A DNA stretch of 64,000 bases, taken from NCBI GenBank assembly GCA_019925795.1, contig CM034301.1, positions 51,299,783 to 51,363,782 on the forward strand. Reading direction: 5' to 3'. Below are positions 1 through 12,606 of the stretch, piece by piece. Source of the DNA: Dendrobium chrysotoxum (lineage: Eukaryota > Streptophyta > Magnoliopsida > Asparagales > Orchidaceae). Made by a program: the position numbers and the translations under genes. How positions within the stretch are numbered: the stretch's first letter is position 1; the number at the start of each line of letters is the position of its first letter. The notes beneath the pieces were generated by a model. The model saw only the letters and a list, made by a program, of their open reading frames with translations, did not search any database and was not told the DNA's origin.

Positions 1-1295
1 CCTATGGACATTTATTAATTCGTTTGGATAATTTTAATGTGTTTTACGATTGTGTGCCTCTAGGATGGTTTGCTTTTTCATAGTTTATTGGCGATCTGCA
101 TGCCGCTTTTGTTTTAGCCTGGATTTCGTTAGGCTCTCTAAGGACTAAAACCTTTTCTACTCACAACTAATATTTAAAATTGTAAGTTTTAAGCAATTTA
201 GAAACTTAACGACCTAGGGAATTGCCGGAATCGTCCGGGGTCGCATGCATATCGTTGCATTTCTCTCTTTCCTTCTATAAGACACTTCCCCGCCCGTGGG
301 TAGAGTCCGGATAATCTGACCTATGAGGATGAGGTGCCGGACCTGGGGAAGCCCAGTCTAATTCCAAAAATTATTTTTATAAGCCTTTTTAAAGTTCTAT
401 GCATACCTGATTCGGATACTCTAACTAGCATGCATTGCATTAGAAACTAACTAAATTAAAATTTTAATTGCATTAGTCTTAGGAGCATACACCCTACATA
501 AGTCCAGGGCCAATTAGGAAATCCTCTAGATGTCGGCCCTATCTCCGAGAACTATAACCCACCTACCCATCCTTCATAAATGACTGGACAGCATGGTTTT
601 AAAGCGATTAGGTGGTTAGCTGGCTCCCCCTTCCAGGCCGGGGTAAGTCCAGGTTTTACATTGCATTAGTTAGGACACGGGTGTTAGTGTTGCGTAGAAC
701 ACTAAACCCACCATAGATTCAGGATTCAAGGCTACTATTGTTCCGTAGTACGCCTCATCAGTAGGTAGGTCTTCTGTCTTCCAGAGACCCTAAACCCTAC
801 ATATCCGCGTCACACGGATGACGCCACCTCCATCCTTCCCTCCTGCATGCTTCGAGTGCATGATTTATTTATTTTTTTTCTCCAGTTTCTTCTCACTACC
901 TTAGTCCCTCCGGATGCTGATGTGAGCCGTGCATGTTGACTAAGCCTAGTTGAACCTCTCTTTCCCTTCGAGTAGGACTTCCTAGTCTTCCCCCTATGTG
1001 CCAATCCCAATTTCGAAAGAATAATGTAGAATCCTTAATCGAGAGTATTCTCAGGCTCCGGCTTGAGATGTAATTAACCACGGGGGCTTGCGCCCGTGGG
1101 AAACCGCATCCCACTCTCAAATAAACCCCATTCGAGCTAATGTATCGGGTGGGGGAAACCCGTTGTGACGATCAGATCATATATATTATTACCCATCGGG
1201 GTGTGCTGGTGAGAGCCACTATCCTCAATGGTTAATCATATGCATGATCGAATCTGCCCTTCCATTGGCCAGATACTGTCTCCCCTCGCGGGGCG
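1..1295. other. Unassigned GC-richer repeat-like DNA, no gene seen
   Basis: I see no coding frame of length or recognisable motif here. The stretch is noticeably richer in G and C than the AT-rich DNA that follows. It contains small hairpins, for example arms CCACGGG/CCCGTGG at about 1078-1099. It directly precedes the decayed gag region of a chromovirus, so it could be the LTR or leader of that element or of another retroelement. This is inference from position only; I found no second LTR or primer-binding site to confirm it. Confidence 0.35.
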
Positions 1296-4200
1296 ATGGT
1301 GTCTGTAGTTCCTTTCGGAGGTCCACACTATCAGTTTGCTTTCAGTGGCACATCCTTACAACAATTTCATTCTTTTATGGACTCTGTTAACAAGCATCTT
1401 GATAGTTTGCGCACAGGACGCCCACATCCTTCTCTCTATCAAGAACCTTCAATTTCATTAGTATCATTGATTCTGCCGGTCGAATTCCTTCTCAATAGCC
1501 CCCACCTTCCCCAGCAAAATCTTCTTTCCTCAAATCAATGAAAATCAAACTTCTACTTTTTAATGGATTTGACATCGAAATATAGATCTTTAAAGCACAT
1601 GAATACTTCAATTTTCATAATACTCCTAGGTGGCATCGTGTTAGAATTGCTTCATTTCATCTTGAAGGTTCTGCAGTTACTTGGTACTAATAATTACAAA
1701 TGAAATGTCAGTTATTTTCTCAGCCTTATTTTATCTTATCTTTGTTACAACTTGTTGGTAAATCTACATATGAAAATTTACATGTCAACTTTTCCAAACT
1801 AACTCAACAAAATTCAATTCTTAAACACCAACCTTCATTCAAAAACATTGCTTTTAAAGTCCTAATTTATTTGAATATGCCCTCCTTAGTTACTTCATTT
1901 CCGAACTTAAATAAGAATTACGTTGCGAACTTTTACTTGTAAGACATACTTCATATTTGGATGCAATGGGATTAGCTAAGAGTCATGAATCTAAAATCCA
2001 AGATTTCTTCTCTATTCTTTCATCCACTTGGCACAAACCTTTTCCTTCCACCCACCAAAATCAAACACCTACATTACCACAGACATTCATAAATCCGACC
2101 CCTACTCTGCCACAACCTTTCATCCAATTTTCCATCCCCTCTTCCACATCAACCCTCAATAACCCTAAACTTCCAATTATTCCAATCCATAAACTCTCAC
2201 TAGTTGAAATTCAATTTTGACTTGAAAAAGGTTTTAGTTTCAATTATGATGCTAAATTTTGCCTGCAACATCATTTTCCCAATAAATTCTATCTTTTATT
2301 TGGCACAAAAGATCCAGTTTTTGTGGATGACCCCCTCTCCTCTTCTACCAATGATGTGAACCCAGAGCCTTAGCCTGGATTAGCCTCAATGTTTTAGCTA
2401 GCCATTCAATACATTCTTTTCGATTCACTAGCTCTAGTAACCATCAAAATGTCCGTATATTAACTGATAATGGTAGTAGCTCATATTTTAATTCAAGATA
2501 TTTTAATTCAACAAGTAGGTCTTCATTCTCAACCTATTAAACAATTCAAAAGTTTTTGTTGGAAATGACAACTTATTATTCTGCAATGCTAAATGTCCTC
2601 AAGTCAACATTATCATTCAAAGGATCACTTTCATTTGGTTTTTCAATGCTTAAAGATAAATCACTTAGTTGTCAAGCTAAATAAATGTCAATTTTTCAAT
2701 CCTCTATTGAATATTTGGGTTATATTGTATGCTCTGGTTGTGTCCAAGTTGACCCTAATAAAATTAATACTATGACCATATGGCCAATTCCTTCATCCTT
2801 AGGTCATTTTCTTTCCTTGTTAGGATTAATAGGATATTACTGATAGTTTATATTTAATTATGCTTCTATTGACACTCCTGTAACTAATCTTCTCAACAAA
2901 GATTCCTTCAAATGGGATGCCTTGGCCTCAAGAGCCTTTCACAATATCAAAATATCTATGACAACTAGATGCGTCTCACAAGTAAAAATAGCAAACAAAA
3001 GAGAAGAAAAATGTAGGAACATAAGGACAATGGTTTTTTTTTTTTTATTTCTCCTTCAAAAATAAGGCAAGATATGATTGATCTACTATTCAAGAGGTAG
3101 ATCGACTTTCCCACAAACCCTAGACGTCGCTAGAAAACTCACAAAGAAATTACAGCAGAAAACAAATTGCATGATACCAAAATAACAAAATAGTTAAACC
3201 TAAATAGGCTCTTCTAATTCCCTCTCAAATCTGCCCCCTTTCCTTAATTAATTCCCTCCCAAATCAATACTAAACCATTAGTATTGAAACTCAAATATCA
3301 GTATTGAAGCACTTTGTAACAAAATAATTATTCTATATCTCATTTAGTAAAAAACTTAGCACTAAACTATCCAATTCTTCCATTTATCTAAAAGAATTAT
3401 ATGCGATCACCAAAGTAGTTTATAAACTCCACAAATATTCTTCATATAACTTTTCTACTATCCAAGGGTAAACTTTCTCATATAGATTATCAATTCAGTG
3501 ACAACATTCTTTATTATCATGATCGTATTTATATCAGTAGAAAGTCTTCACTCAAACAACAAATCTTTCTAGAATTTCATTATAAACCTCTTGCAGAACA
3601 TCAAGGTGGTCTTAAAACCATCAGATGAATCTCTGCTAATTTTTATTGGTTTAGCCTTCATTATGATGTTGCTAACTTCGTTAGCAAATATCTTACTTGT
3701 CAGGAAATCAAATCCTCTACCCTTCGTTCTATCGGACTACTTTCTCCACTATCGGTACCTTAGCAACTTTGGGAAGATTTATCTATGGACTTCATTTCTG
3801 GTCTATCTAATTCTAAAGGCTATACTATCATTCTTGTTGTCATTGATTGGCCGTCTAAATATGCCCACTTTGGTCATTTATCTACAACATATTCCACTTC
3901 TAGAGTTGCAGATCTCTTTGTGAATATGGTTGTTAAATTGCATGGTTTTTCAAAAACATTGTGTCTAATAGGGATAGTATTTTTTAAGTGATTTTTTATG
4001 TCATCTTTTTTGCTTTAAGTGGTGCGACACTATATTGTAGTACTGTCTATCACCCTTAGACAAATCGACAAACAGAGGTTTTCAATTACTACTTAGAACA
4101 ACACCTTCATGCCTATACCTCCTCCAACCTCCGATTATGGCCAACATTTCTTTGATGGGCCGAATAAACCTATAATATATCCTTCCATACCACCATACAA

Positions 4201-5476
4201 AAGTCACCACTTCAGGCTCTATATGGATAATTACCACCTTCCATACCATCCTATCTTCGTGGTACTTTTGGCATCTACGCATTTGATACTTTATTAACAA
4301 ATCGTGACACACTTCCACAAACCCTTAGGCAAAATGTGCAACAAGCACATAATTGCATGAAAATAATGGCAGATCGCAATTGTAGAGATTTGCAATTTTT
4401 AGTAGGTGGCTCGGTCATTGTCCAATAACAGCCATTCAGGCAAGATTCTATTGTCAGTCGAACACATTCTAAACTAGCCAAAAGTTATTTTGGTTCTTTT
4501 CCAATTCAAGATGTTATCAGTCTTATGGCCTACCGCCATACTCTTCTGCCCAAAAGCAAAATCTATCCAGTATTTCATAGTTCACATCTTAAACCATTTA
4601 AAGTGGATCCTTCGTTTACCACTTCACCTTTATCCATTTTCTATAACATCAATCAACTGCTCCATGTACCTTATGCAATTTTAGTCTCTCACATTTTAAA
4701 CCTTTGCGGTCAGCCTCACCATCATGTACTAATGTAATGGAAATTAAATATGCTGGATGATGCCACATGGGAAAATTTTTCAGTATTCTCTTTAGCTTTT
4801 CCATCTCTCAATCTTTAGGACAAGTTTATTTTTTATAGCAACAGGAGCATTAGATATCAGCATATTCTATTGGATCCTAAGACAGTACAAAAACATTATG
4901 ATACTTGGTCTACAAACATAGTAGAGCAATATATAAATATGAAGGTCTATCAAAGAAGAAGGATAAAAAAAATAAGCCACATCAGCATTACAATCCGCAA
5001 AGAAAAGCTGCTCATCTTCGACCAAGGGAAGTCCAGACTGCATGGTTCAACCCATTGGATCGATACACATGGGTTCACCTAGCAAGCATTAGTTTTTGAT
5101 TTTATCCTATTGTAGTGTTTTTTTTATATGGACTGGTTTTATATTGTGAAACTAGTGACCAAATAAGCCTAATGTTTAATGAAAGCTCAATAAATGTATA
5201 ATTTCATGTTTTGTCTTCTCCTCCTCTCCTTTTTGGAGTCTACATCTACTCTTAAGGTTCCCCTCATTGGTTTGCCAAGATGCCTATCATAACTGAATAT
5301 GTTTTCCCAGACTGGGTTCGCAACTGTATTTTTTGTTTCCATTCTTTCCAGGAAAAAAAAAAGTATTGTCTAATGCTTGATTGTATGACTATATGGCCTC
5401 TAACCAAATCTCTTAGTGTCCCATTCCATTAAAGGCTACACCATCATGCTTAAAGCACTTGCTTTTATGTCCTCTA
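1296..5476 (+). mobile_element. Decayed Ty3/gypsy chromovirus (copy A)
   Basis: A heavily mutated Ty3/gypsy retrotransposon readable only as fragments in changing frames. A gag-like stretch is at about 1560-1690 (residues resembling FKAHEYFNFHNTP and RIASFHLEGSAVTWY). A degraded zinc-knuckle region is near 2210-2300. The end of reverse transcriptase is at about 2593-2840 (HLVVKLNKCQFF and a PIPSSLGHFLSLLGLIGYY-like string). RNase H remains lie at 3340-3460, integrase core at 3770-4300, and a chromodomain-like tail at about 4680-4830. Stops and frameshifts are dense, so no product is expected. A foreign LTR fragment interrupts it near 2.97-3.28 kb. From about 3290 to 5476 it is nearly identical to copy B at 12806-15024. 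Confidence 0.75.
2970..3285 (-). mobile_element. LTR fragment nested in chromovirus copy A
   Basis: This stretch is foreign to the chromovirus that surrounds it and separates its reverse-transcriptase tail from its RNase H region. Its layout matches, with divergence, the LTRs of the complete chromovirus at 35178-40981: a GCAAGATA-type start, an ATTCAAGAGG motif, a CTAGAC segment, AAACCCTA-like text and a TTCCCTCC stretch in the same order. The orientation is the same as those LTRs, i.e. minus. The exact ends cannot be fixed by eye and no target duplication was found. Confidence 0.5.
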
Positions 5477-8175
5477 GAAACCTGGATTCTAATCCTATCA
5501 TATACATCTATAATCAAATACAACTGCTTATGGTCTTCGAGCTCCAAGTCTTCTGTAGAAATCCAAAAAGGAATATTCTCTTGAAGAGTGGATATTACTT
5601 TTTAGAGCCCCACCTGTATATTTATAAGCAGTTATTTTTAATCCTTTTATAACTCATGGCACTATTCAACTTAATCTATATATAGAAATATATAAAATTT
5701 AAATTTACATGACTCTTTTCATATACATCATTGCCTAGTAACATTCTACTTTGCATAAATGTAAAGAGCAGGAAATAACATGCAGTTATGAGTGCATTGT
5801 GAGCAATTATATGTACAGAAATTAAATGAAATTAAATTGCATGGCTTTTTCTCATTCACTCTGCTCCCTGGTGCACTGATAGAAAGTTAAATATGGAATG
5901 CTATATTTTGTAGAAAGTAAGCAAATACACATAGGTAAATTTACAAAATATAGGCAAAGACACCCATAATCAAACCAAAATAATTCACCGGCCTTGCCTA
6001 GGAAAAAGTTGATTGTCCTAGCAAACCATCAAAGTGTGTGTAAGAGGTTGTGTGGCTTTGATATGTCCTATAAGGATTTATTATTTATATTGCATGTATT
6101 TTTAATATTAATTCATTAAGGCTAAAAGGGAAATTTAATTGATGTTTAAGTGATGTATATTTATCTTTTGAATTGTTTCAATTTTAAATGTTGATGTTAT
6201 TTATTTAGTTTTAAAGAATTTATAGATTAATAACCCCTATAGTGCAAGGGGTTATAAATTTATAAATCATAAGGCTTCCAAAATGAACACTCATCATCTA
6301 TACATTACATATGATCATATGAGAGCCTCCAAAGTTTTATTAAAGATAAAGCAAGTGACATTATAATCCAATACAACTTACCCTCCAGATAGAATCAAGT
6401 GTGTTTTGTATAAGGTCGGTGTGTTATTAATTATTTGAAGATCCCACAATCCAATGCATTAGTGCCCTCTTGAAAGGAATCATGCACAACACATAAGAGG
6501 TCTTTAGGTTATTAAGGATGTCTTAAAGGTCAGGAAATTGAATGCCAAAGTGCCCTCCAAAAGGTATCAAGCACTAGGCATAAAGACTTTGATTCATTTA
6601 ATTAAAATTAATTATCAAATTTAATTAATTAAAATAAATTTTAAGTAATCAAATTATCAGATTAATTTAAATTAAATGAATTAGAATTTAATTTAAATTA
6701 TTCTGAATTTTATTATAATATTTGGAATTTTAAATTAATTATTAAATTTTTAATTAATTTTTGATTAATTTTTAATGAATTATTAATAAATTAAAATTAA
6801 AATTTTTATTTAAATTTGTATTATAAATCTCTAAATTTTATTTAAATTTTTATGTATTTTTAATTTTATTTATTATATTTAATTAAATATAAATGAAATT
6901 GATTAATTAATGAATTAGAAATTAAATTTTAATTGAAAAATGATTTAAATTAAAATTATAATTTTTTATTTTATTTTTATTTGAATTTATTTTATAATTT
7001 TTAATTTTATTTAATTTTTAATGAATTTATTAATTAATAATTAATTAGGGGTAATTAAGTATTAATAAAAATCTAAAGAGTTTTAAATTTGAATTTCAAT
7101 TTTCATTGGTTATATATTTGATTTAGAATTGATTGGAGTTAATTTTGAATTTTTAAGAATTTAATTTGATTTATTAGGTTTTATTGGAATTAAATCCTTA
7201 AGGAAGGGTTAATTAAATTTAATAGTTGTTTGAAGGTCAATTAATGACAAATCAATTAAACTAAATTTTAATGACAAATGACAAACACTAAGTTTTCTAA
7301 GTTTAAAGTGTCATCCAAATGGATGTGTGTAATGAATCCTAAGATTGACTAAGTTAGCTAAGACACACCTAATTATTTTTCTTAATGTCACTAAAATTTA
7401 GTAGGCTTGCAATCAATGTTTACTAACCCTTTGATTTACATATTACAATCATATCCTAGCAATCAATAACAAGATAAAGTGACAGAATGCTCTATGGAAT
7501 GATTTATAGTGAATTATTAAAGTCATAGATCACGTAGTGGCCTTCATAGGTCACATAGTGACCTACTAATTTGAAAATTCAACTATAAGGAATTGAATAG
7601 ATCAAATTGAATTGAAGACATTTGAAGATGTGAAAAAACACCGTCAAATAAAATTTTACCCAATTTGAGGTTATGATCATGCCTAATTTGATGATTATAT
7701 ACAAGAAACTATATACTATTAAGGACAAATTTCTCTCAACTAATGCATGATCATAAAATAATTTTATTTTACAGTTAAAAAAATCCTTCCTCGGTTCCAT
7801 GGAGCGCTAGCATGGAATCATTGGAGGATTATAAAGTTTGCAAGGATTTTACAAATGTTTCATTCAAATAATGTATTATAAATTTGAAAATTTATTTATA
7901 ATTAGAATTAAGCTTTGAAAATTCTCCAAAAATTAGATAGCATGTATTACATCTCAAATATTATGCCATATAAATTTGAGCCTAATCAGATGCCTATTTA
8001 TTAAGTAATTAAAATTATTTGAAATATATATAATTAAAATAATTGCTGATTAAATGATCATTAAAATTTGATTTAATTTTTATACGTTAATTTTCATTAA
8101 GTATTTAATTTTTAATGATTTTTTAAAGTTTAAATGGTTTAAAATATATTTTAAATATAAATCTTATTATTTAAA
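5477..8175. other. AT-rich DNA without genes
   Basis: No gene is seen. The segment from about 6600 to 7100 is almost entirely A and T, made of overlapping ATTAA, TTTAAATT and AATTAAT motifs. Two small perfect hairpins occur: nine-base arms ATAACCCCT/AGGGGTTAT at 6230-6255, and eight-base arms TAGGTCAC/GTGACCTA near 7546-7564. Short open frames are expected by chance and have no recognisable content. Confidence 0.5.
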
Positions 8176-8570
8176 GAGCAACGACTGCTTTACACGCGTC
8201 AGAAGAGAATTGGGCCACGCAAAAGAAGCGGGCGCATCGCGCCGCGTCTTCCACGCGGCGGCATCTGGAAGGACCACGCGTCAGCGCGCAGTTCTCCACT
8301 TAACCACGTCATTATAAATCTGGGACCGTTGGATCTTCGTGATAACCATCCAACGGCGGAGATGAGATCCCGCGGATCGTCTCGGTTAATAGAGATCAGA
8401 CGGCACACAACGGATCCAACGGTTTGCAATCAACGGATGAGATCGCATCGAACTAGATCCATCCGCTGTAGGGTTCGGAATGGTTGGATCAGACTGTAGA
8501 TCTAACGAGGTCACAACCGTTAAATCCAAATAAAACCGATCGAACGGTCGTGAGTTCATCTTCTTCATTC
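8176..8570. repeat. GC-rich patch with repeated AACGG / CCGTT motifs
   Basis: An abrupt GC-rich island in very AT-rich DNA. The motif GATCCAACGG or its complement CCGTTGGATC, exact or with one or two changes, recurs in both orientations at about 8325, 8349, 8408, 8430, 8484, 8514 and 8540. The core AACGG resembles the mitosis-specific-activator type element bound by three-repeat MYB proteins, but similar motifs are also common inside plant transposon promoters. No open frame of interest is present. I take it to be part of an unrecognised element or old promoter, not a gene. Confidence 0.4.
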
Positions 8571-9735
8571 AACCATCTGAATACCCTAGAACTAAACTTC
8601 GTTTTGTGCTCATTGCATAATGATTTAAATTGGATGAGAGTTGAGATGTAAATAACAGAAGATTTTAAGAATGACGGGGAATAGAATTTACAGCTCTTTA
8701 TATAGTTCCTAAAGCCTTTTTAAAATCCTATGTAAACATCTAGGGTTTAAGTTTTACCTCAAAGTAGATGATCCTAGAAAAAGTTTACCGCTAGTTCTCT
8801 TTTTTAAAATCTCATATACAACTTTGTAGAAGATCCCAAGCTCGAAAGAAGACTGGATGGAGAGTTGACGAAGTTGGGACGGACGGTGACTTGATCCTCC
8901 GCTCCTATCGCCGCCGACAACGTCCAGACGGTGGGAAATTATCGGAAAAGTGTGGAGGAGGATCTAGGAAAGAAAAACGAAATGTTGTAGAGACTCGGGA
9001 GTGAGTGAGATGAGAGTTATATTAGAATGAAGGATTCCGTCCCTGGGCCCTATTCCAAGCATTGGAGCCAAAAGGTACGGCCAGGATGACTTAGAGAAGT
9101 TTCTTAGATTCAGGACACCTGTCCCAGGCCGTTAGAAATCCAGGGAGGCGCGCTGCTCAGGTGAAAACGACTGAGGTCGTTCCACATGCATGGGGGGGAC
9201 CATTAGGTCGTTAGGCCTAGCTAGGGGGTAGTTTCGGGTTCAGGTAGAACCTAATAGGTCTGCAGGTTGATTTGAAAAAATGCTGAGTTAGACTTTTAGA
9301 GGGAAAAGCCATGGGGGAAAGGGTTTTGACCAAACATATGTATTGAGTCTTTGTTGACCCTTTGACTAGTCAAAGGGCTCGAAGAAGCTGAGGTGGAGTC
9401 CAAGGAATGGCTGGAAGGTTTTAGAATAATTTGGAAGAGGTTTAACGTCATGGATCTAATGCTTGAAGATGGAGTTGACCAAATGAATTCATTTAAAGCA
9501 TTTATTGACTGTTTGAGGGGTGAAACAGTCAACAAATAGGCAACGTGGATTTGTGGATGCTGACGAGGTGGAATGCCATAACTCTAAAGAAATGAACTTG
9601 GGGTTTGAGTGTAGAAATTCATATAATGAGAGTTTGACCATGGATGGGAAGTCCATGATGGTTTAACTCATAATGAGTTTGAGTGGTCTTGAATCATGTA
9701 ATGAATTGGGATTGAGTGGTTTTTAGAGCAATGAT
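8571..9735. other. Intergenic or repeat DNA, no gene recognised
   Basis: Moderately GC-rich sequence without coding signal. Read on the minus strand, 8850-9010 has the look of an untranslated leader (pyrimidine-rich text, then a GC-rich segment), so it may belong with the AACGG-rich patch as part of one element. I could not define ends. Confidence 0.3.
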
Positions 9736-9752
9736 GTGACAATTCCCATGAG

Positions 9753-9947
9753 TGTTGTGTCAGTGAACTCATACTGTTGTATCACATTACTTATGTTATT
9801 ACCCTGTTATAGCTTACCGCTCTACTTCTCTATTTATAGAGACACTGTACCTATCCTAAGATAGACAATAATAACATTTTCTCTCTCGTGCTCTGTCTTA
9901 TCTCTCCCTGTTAGCTTTCTTCTTCCATCCAGCTAGCGTGGTCTTCA
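9753..9947 (+). repeat. 5' LTR of truncated Ty1/copia element (start approximate)
   Basis: The sequence immediately before the primer-binding site ends in CA at 9947, as LTRs do. A plausible LTR start TGTTGTGTCAG lies at 9753, giving about 195 bp. A TATA-like CTATTTATAG sits at about 9829-9838, upstream of a pyrimidine-rich stretch. There is no 3' LTR in the window to align against, so the left boundary is a guess. Confidence 0.45.
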
Positions 9948-9960
9948 TGGTATCAGAGCT
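9948..9960 (+). other. Primer-binding site, initiator tRNA-Met type
   Basis: TGGTATCAGAGCT is the standard complement of the 3' end of plant initiator tRNA-Met used by copia and many gypsy elements to prime minus-strand DNA synthesis. It lies directly after the LTR end and 7 bases before the gag ATG. Confidence 0.85.
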
Positions 9961-9967
9961 AAGATCC

Positions 9968-10888
9968 ATGGCAGAACAAAACTCGCCCGCCTCTCACCCT
10001 CCCCACTCAACTTCCTCTTCATCCTTCGCTGAATTCACGGTACCCGCGCCACTCAAATTCTTGATATCAAACCTCAAGAATTTGGTTCCCACCCAACTCA
10101 CCGCCGATACCTATCCGATATGGCGTCTTCAACTTCTTCAACACTTCACGGCAAATGGCTTCGCTGGTCATCTCATCGGCACCTCCACCTGTCCCGCCGA
10201 TCCCGCTCATCCGGACTACTCCGTCTGGCATCTTGTCGACAAAAACCTGATCACTGCTCTTCTTTCCACCATATCTCCTTCTATCTTACCATACATGCTC
10301 TCCTCCTCCACCGCCCACGAGGCATGGCTCACCCTTGAGAAGCGCTTGCAGTCCTCCAGTCGCTCCCGCATTATCCAACTCAAGAACGAGTTGTATCATA
10401 TTCAACTCAAGAACTTCTCTATGCAACAATACCTTGGACAAATCAAGAAGATTGTGGATGCCATTGCTGCTTCAGGCTCCACCGTGGATTCTGAAGACAT
10501 CATTCACCACATTCTCAACGGCCTGCCCTCCACATACAATTCGTTCAAAACTGCCATTCGGACCTCTCTTCTTCCAATCGATCTTGATACTCTCTACTCA
10601 CTTCTTTGTAGTGAGGAGATCCATGTCCAACAAGAAGTTCAAAAAGACAATCTCTCCTCTACCGACACTCTCGCTCTCTACTCCGCTACCAATCCTCCTC
10701 GTGGCCGCAATTCTAAACGATTCTTTAAACCCAAGAACAATTCTTTGCCGAACACCTCAACCTCTCAATCTCCCATTGCCAGCAATACTCCAGCTAGGCC
10801 TACCAGCCAAATTTGTGGAAAATCCGGTCACGTCGCCCTTAACTGCTGGCACCGATGCAACCCGAAATACGCACCTACTACTCCGTAG
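9968..10888 (+). pseudogene. copia Gag (zinc-knuckle protein, ends at a nonsense codon)
   Basis: Capsid-like protein of the copia element, 306 codons from the ATG at 9968 (CCATGG context). An upstream in-frame ATG at 9938 lies in the LTR and overlaps the primer site, so it is not used. The Gag core is residues ~35-215, followed by a basic RGRNSKRFFKP stretch. The zinc knuckle reads SQICGKSGHVALNCW, where the family normally has Cys at the first position (CX2CX4HX4C); here it is Ser, so the knuckle is probably broken. A TAG at 10886 interrupts the frame into protease. Confidence 0.8.
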
Positions 10889-12606
10889 CAACCCCGTGCC
10901 ATGCTCGCCCAGCCGTCGCTCTTCCCCTCCCAAGATTGGGTCCTTGACTCCGGTGCCTCAACACATCTCACTCCTGATGCTTCGCAACTTCATCAATCGA
11001 CTCCATACCACGGATCTGATCAGGTCTCCATAGCCAACGGTAATTCTCTCCCCATTCGCAACTCCGGACGCGGCATCCTTCCTCTACCGGATTCTGAGCG
11101 TAAGTGAAGCTTACGCAACCTCCTTCACGTGCCATCCTTAACTCACAATTTATTATCAGTCTCTAAATTAACCACAGATAATTCTGTTTGCATCTGTTTT
11201 GACTCTAACGGGTTTGTCATTAAGGATATGGAGGATCACCGCCCACTTCTTCATGGGCATCATTGTGATGGTCTCTACCAACTTCGGCTATCACCTCCCA
11301 CTGCATCTATGGCCCTTCACGCTCGAACTGCTACCGCTCAACTCTGGCACTCTCACCTTGGTCATCCGCATCATCAACTGACTTCGGTGTTAGCTCGTCA
11401 ATTCCCTGAAATCTCCTCTGTACCCTTATCTTACGTTTGTAAATCTTGTAACATGGCTAAAAGCCATAAATTGTCTTTTAATAAAAGCCTTACTGTTTCT
11501 TCATTCCCGTTCAATCTGATTCACTCTGATGTCTGGAGCCCGACCCCAATGCAATCTCTTGATGGCTTTAAATATTATGTCATTTTCATCGATGATTTTA
11601 CGCGCTTTTCTTGGATATACTTGATGCATTCCAAACAAGAAACATTTGACAAATTCAAGAATTTCTATAATCTAATACAAAATCAATTCCAAACCACACC
11701 AAAGATTTTTCGCTCCGACGGGGGTGGTGAGTTCACCAGCACCACCTTCAAACTCTTTCTTCAAGAAAAAGGCATTCTGCATCAGATCAGTTGTCCCCAC
11801 ACTCCCGAACAGAATGGCCTCGCCGAACGCAAACATCGACACATACTCGACCTCACCCGCACTCTCCTTCATGCCTCTCACCTTCCGCATCATTTCTGGG
11901 CTGAAGCAATCTCTACCTCCATCTACCTCATAAATCGCCTCCCTTCCAAAGCTCTTTCCTTCCAAACTCCCTATCAACGCCTCCACAGCAAAGCTCCTAC
12001 TTACTCTCACCTTCGCACTTTTGGCTGCCTATGCTTTCCCTGGCTCAAACCTTACACGTCGAGCAAATTTGCTCCCCGCTCCCAAGAATGTGTCTTTTTA
12101 GGCTAGTCTTCTGCCCATAAGGGATACAAATGCTTCAATATCACCTTCGGCAAAATCCATATTTCTAGACATGTTGTTTTTCACGAAACCAATTTTCCCT
12201 ATGAATCTGTCGCTTCTCCTAGTTCCCAATCGTCCACCTCTTCTCACAGCATCATCTCACCTCTACTCCTTGTTCCCCATTCAACAATTCAATCCACACC
12301 TCCATCTCAGCCTCTGTCACTCAATAATCCCAACCTTTCTCCTCACACCACAACATCTACCTCCTCCACTCCCTTAGCTGCTTCTCCCACACCTAATTTC
12401 TCCTCCTCAACCATTTCACCACCTATCACCGTCCCTTCACCCACTAACTCTCTACACAGCACCCTTCCACTTGTTCCCCATCACCCAATGACCACAAGAC
12501 TCCAATCAAGTATCACCAAACCGAAGAAGATGTTCAATCTTCTTGCCACCTCCTCTGCTCACACCGCCCCCACCACCTATTCTCAGGCTGCTCGCCATCA
12601 GCATTG
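10889..12606 (+). pseudogene. copia protease-integrase polyprotein, interrupted and truncated
   Basis: Same frame as Gag. The aspartic protease motif WVLDSGASTHLTPD is at about 10937-10978. A stop at 11105 precedes LTHNLLSVSK. The integrase zinc-binding domain (LWHSHLGHPH, later CKSCNMAKSHK) is at 11342-11470. The catalytic core shows IHSDVWSP, FIDDFTRFSWIY and DGGGEFTST, with PEQNGLAERKHRHIL at about 11804-11848, consistent with a DDE triad. A stop at 12104 follows CVFLG. A Ser/Thr/Pro-rich linker runs to a stop at about 12605. Reverse transcriptase is missing. Confidence 0.85.

Larger units (their letters stand above)
9753..12606 (+). mobile_element. Truncated Ty1/copia retrotransposon (LTR, gag, protease, integrase)
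   Basis: The order is LTR, tRNA-Met primer site, gag, protease, integrase, then a sudden end. The frame is the same from 9968 to 12606 apart from internal stops at 10886, 11105 and 12104. The usual reverse transcriptase, RNase H and 3' LTR should follow the TYSQAARHQH motif but are absent, so the element cannot move by itself. The gag with a CGKSGH-type knuckle and the short LTR suggest a small copia lineage such as Ale/Retrofit; this lineage call is tentative. It separates the two chromovirus copies A and B. Confidence 0.85.

Noticed and set aside
3591..3923. Hydrophobic 110-codon frame (and its twin at 13010-13501) resembling a membrane protein
   Set aside because: Both are out-of-frame readings of decayed chromovirus integrase; the correct frame shows integrase motifs (for example the IVSNRDSIF-type string).
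11672..12010. 112-codon antisense open frame in copia integrase
   Set aside because: A mirror of the integrase frame, which itself shows catalytic motifs.
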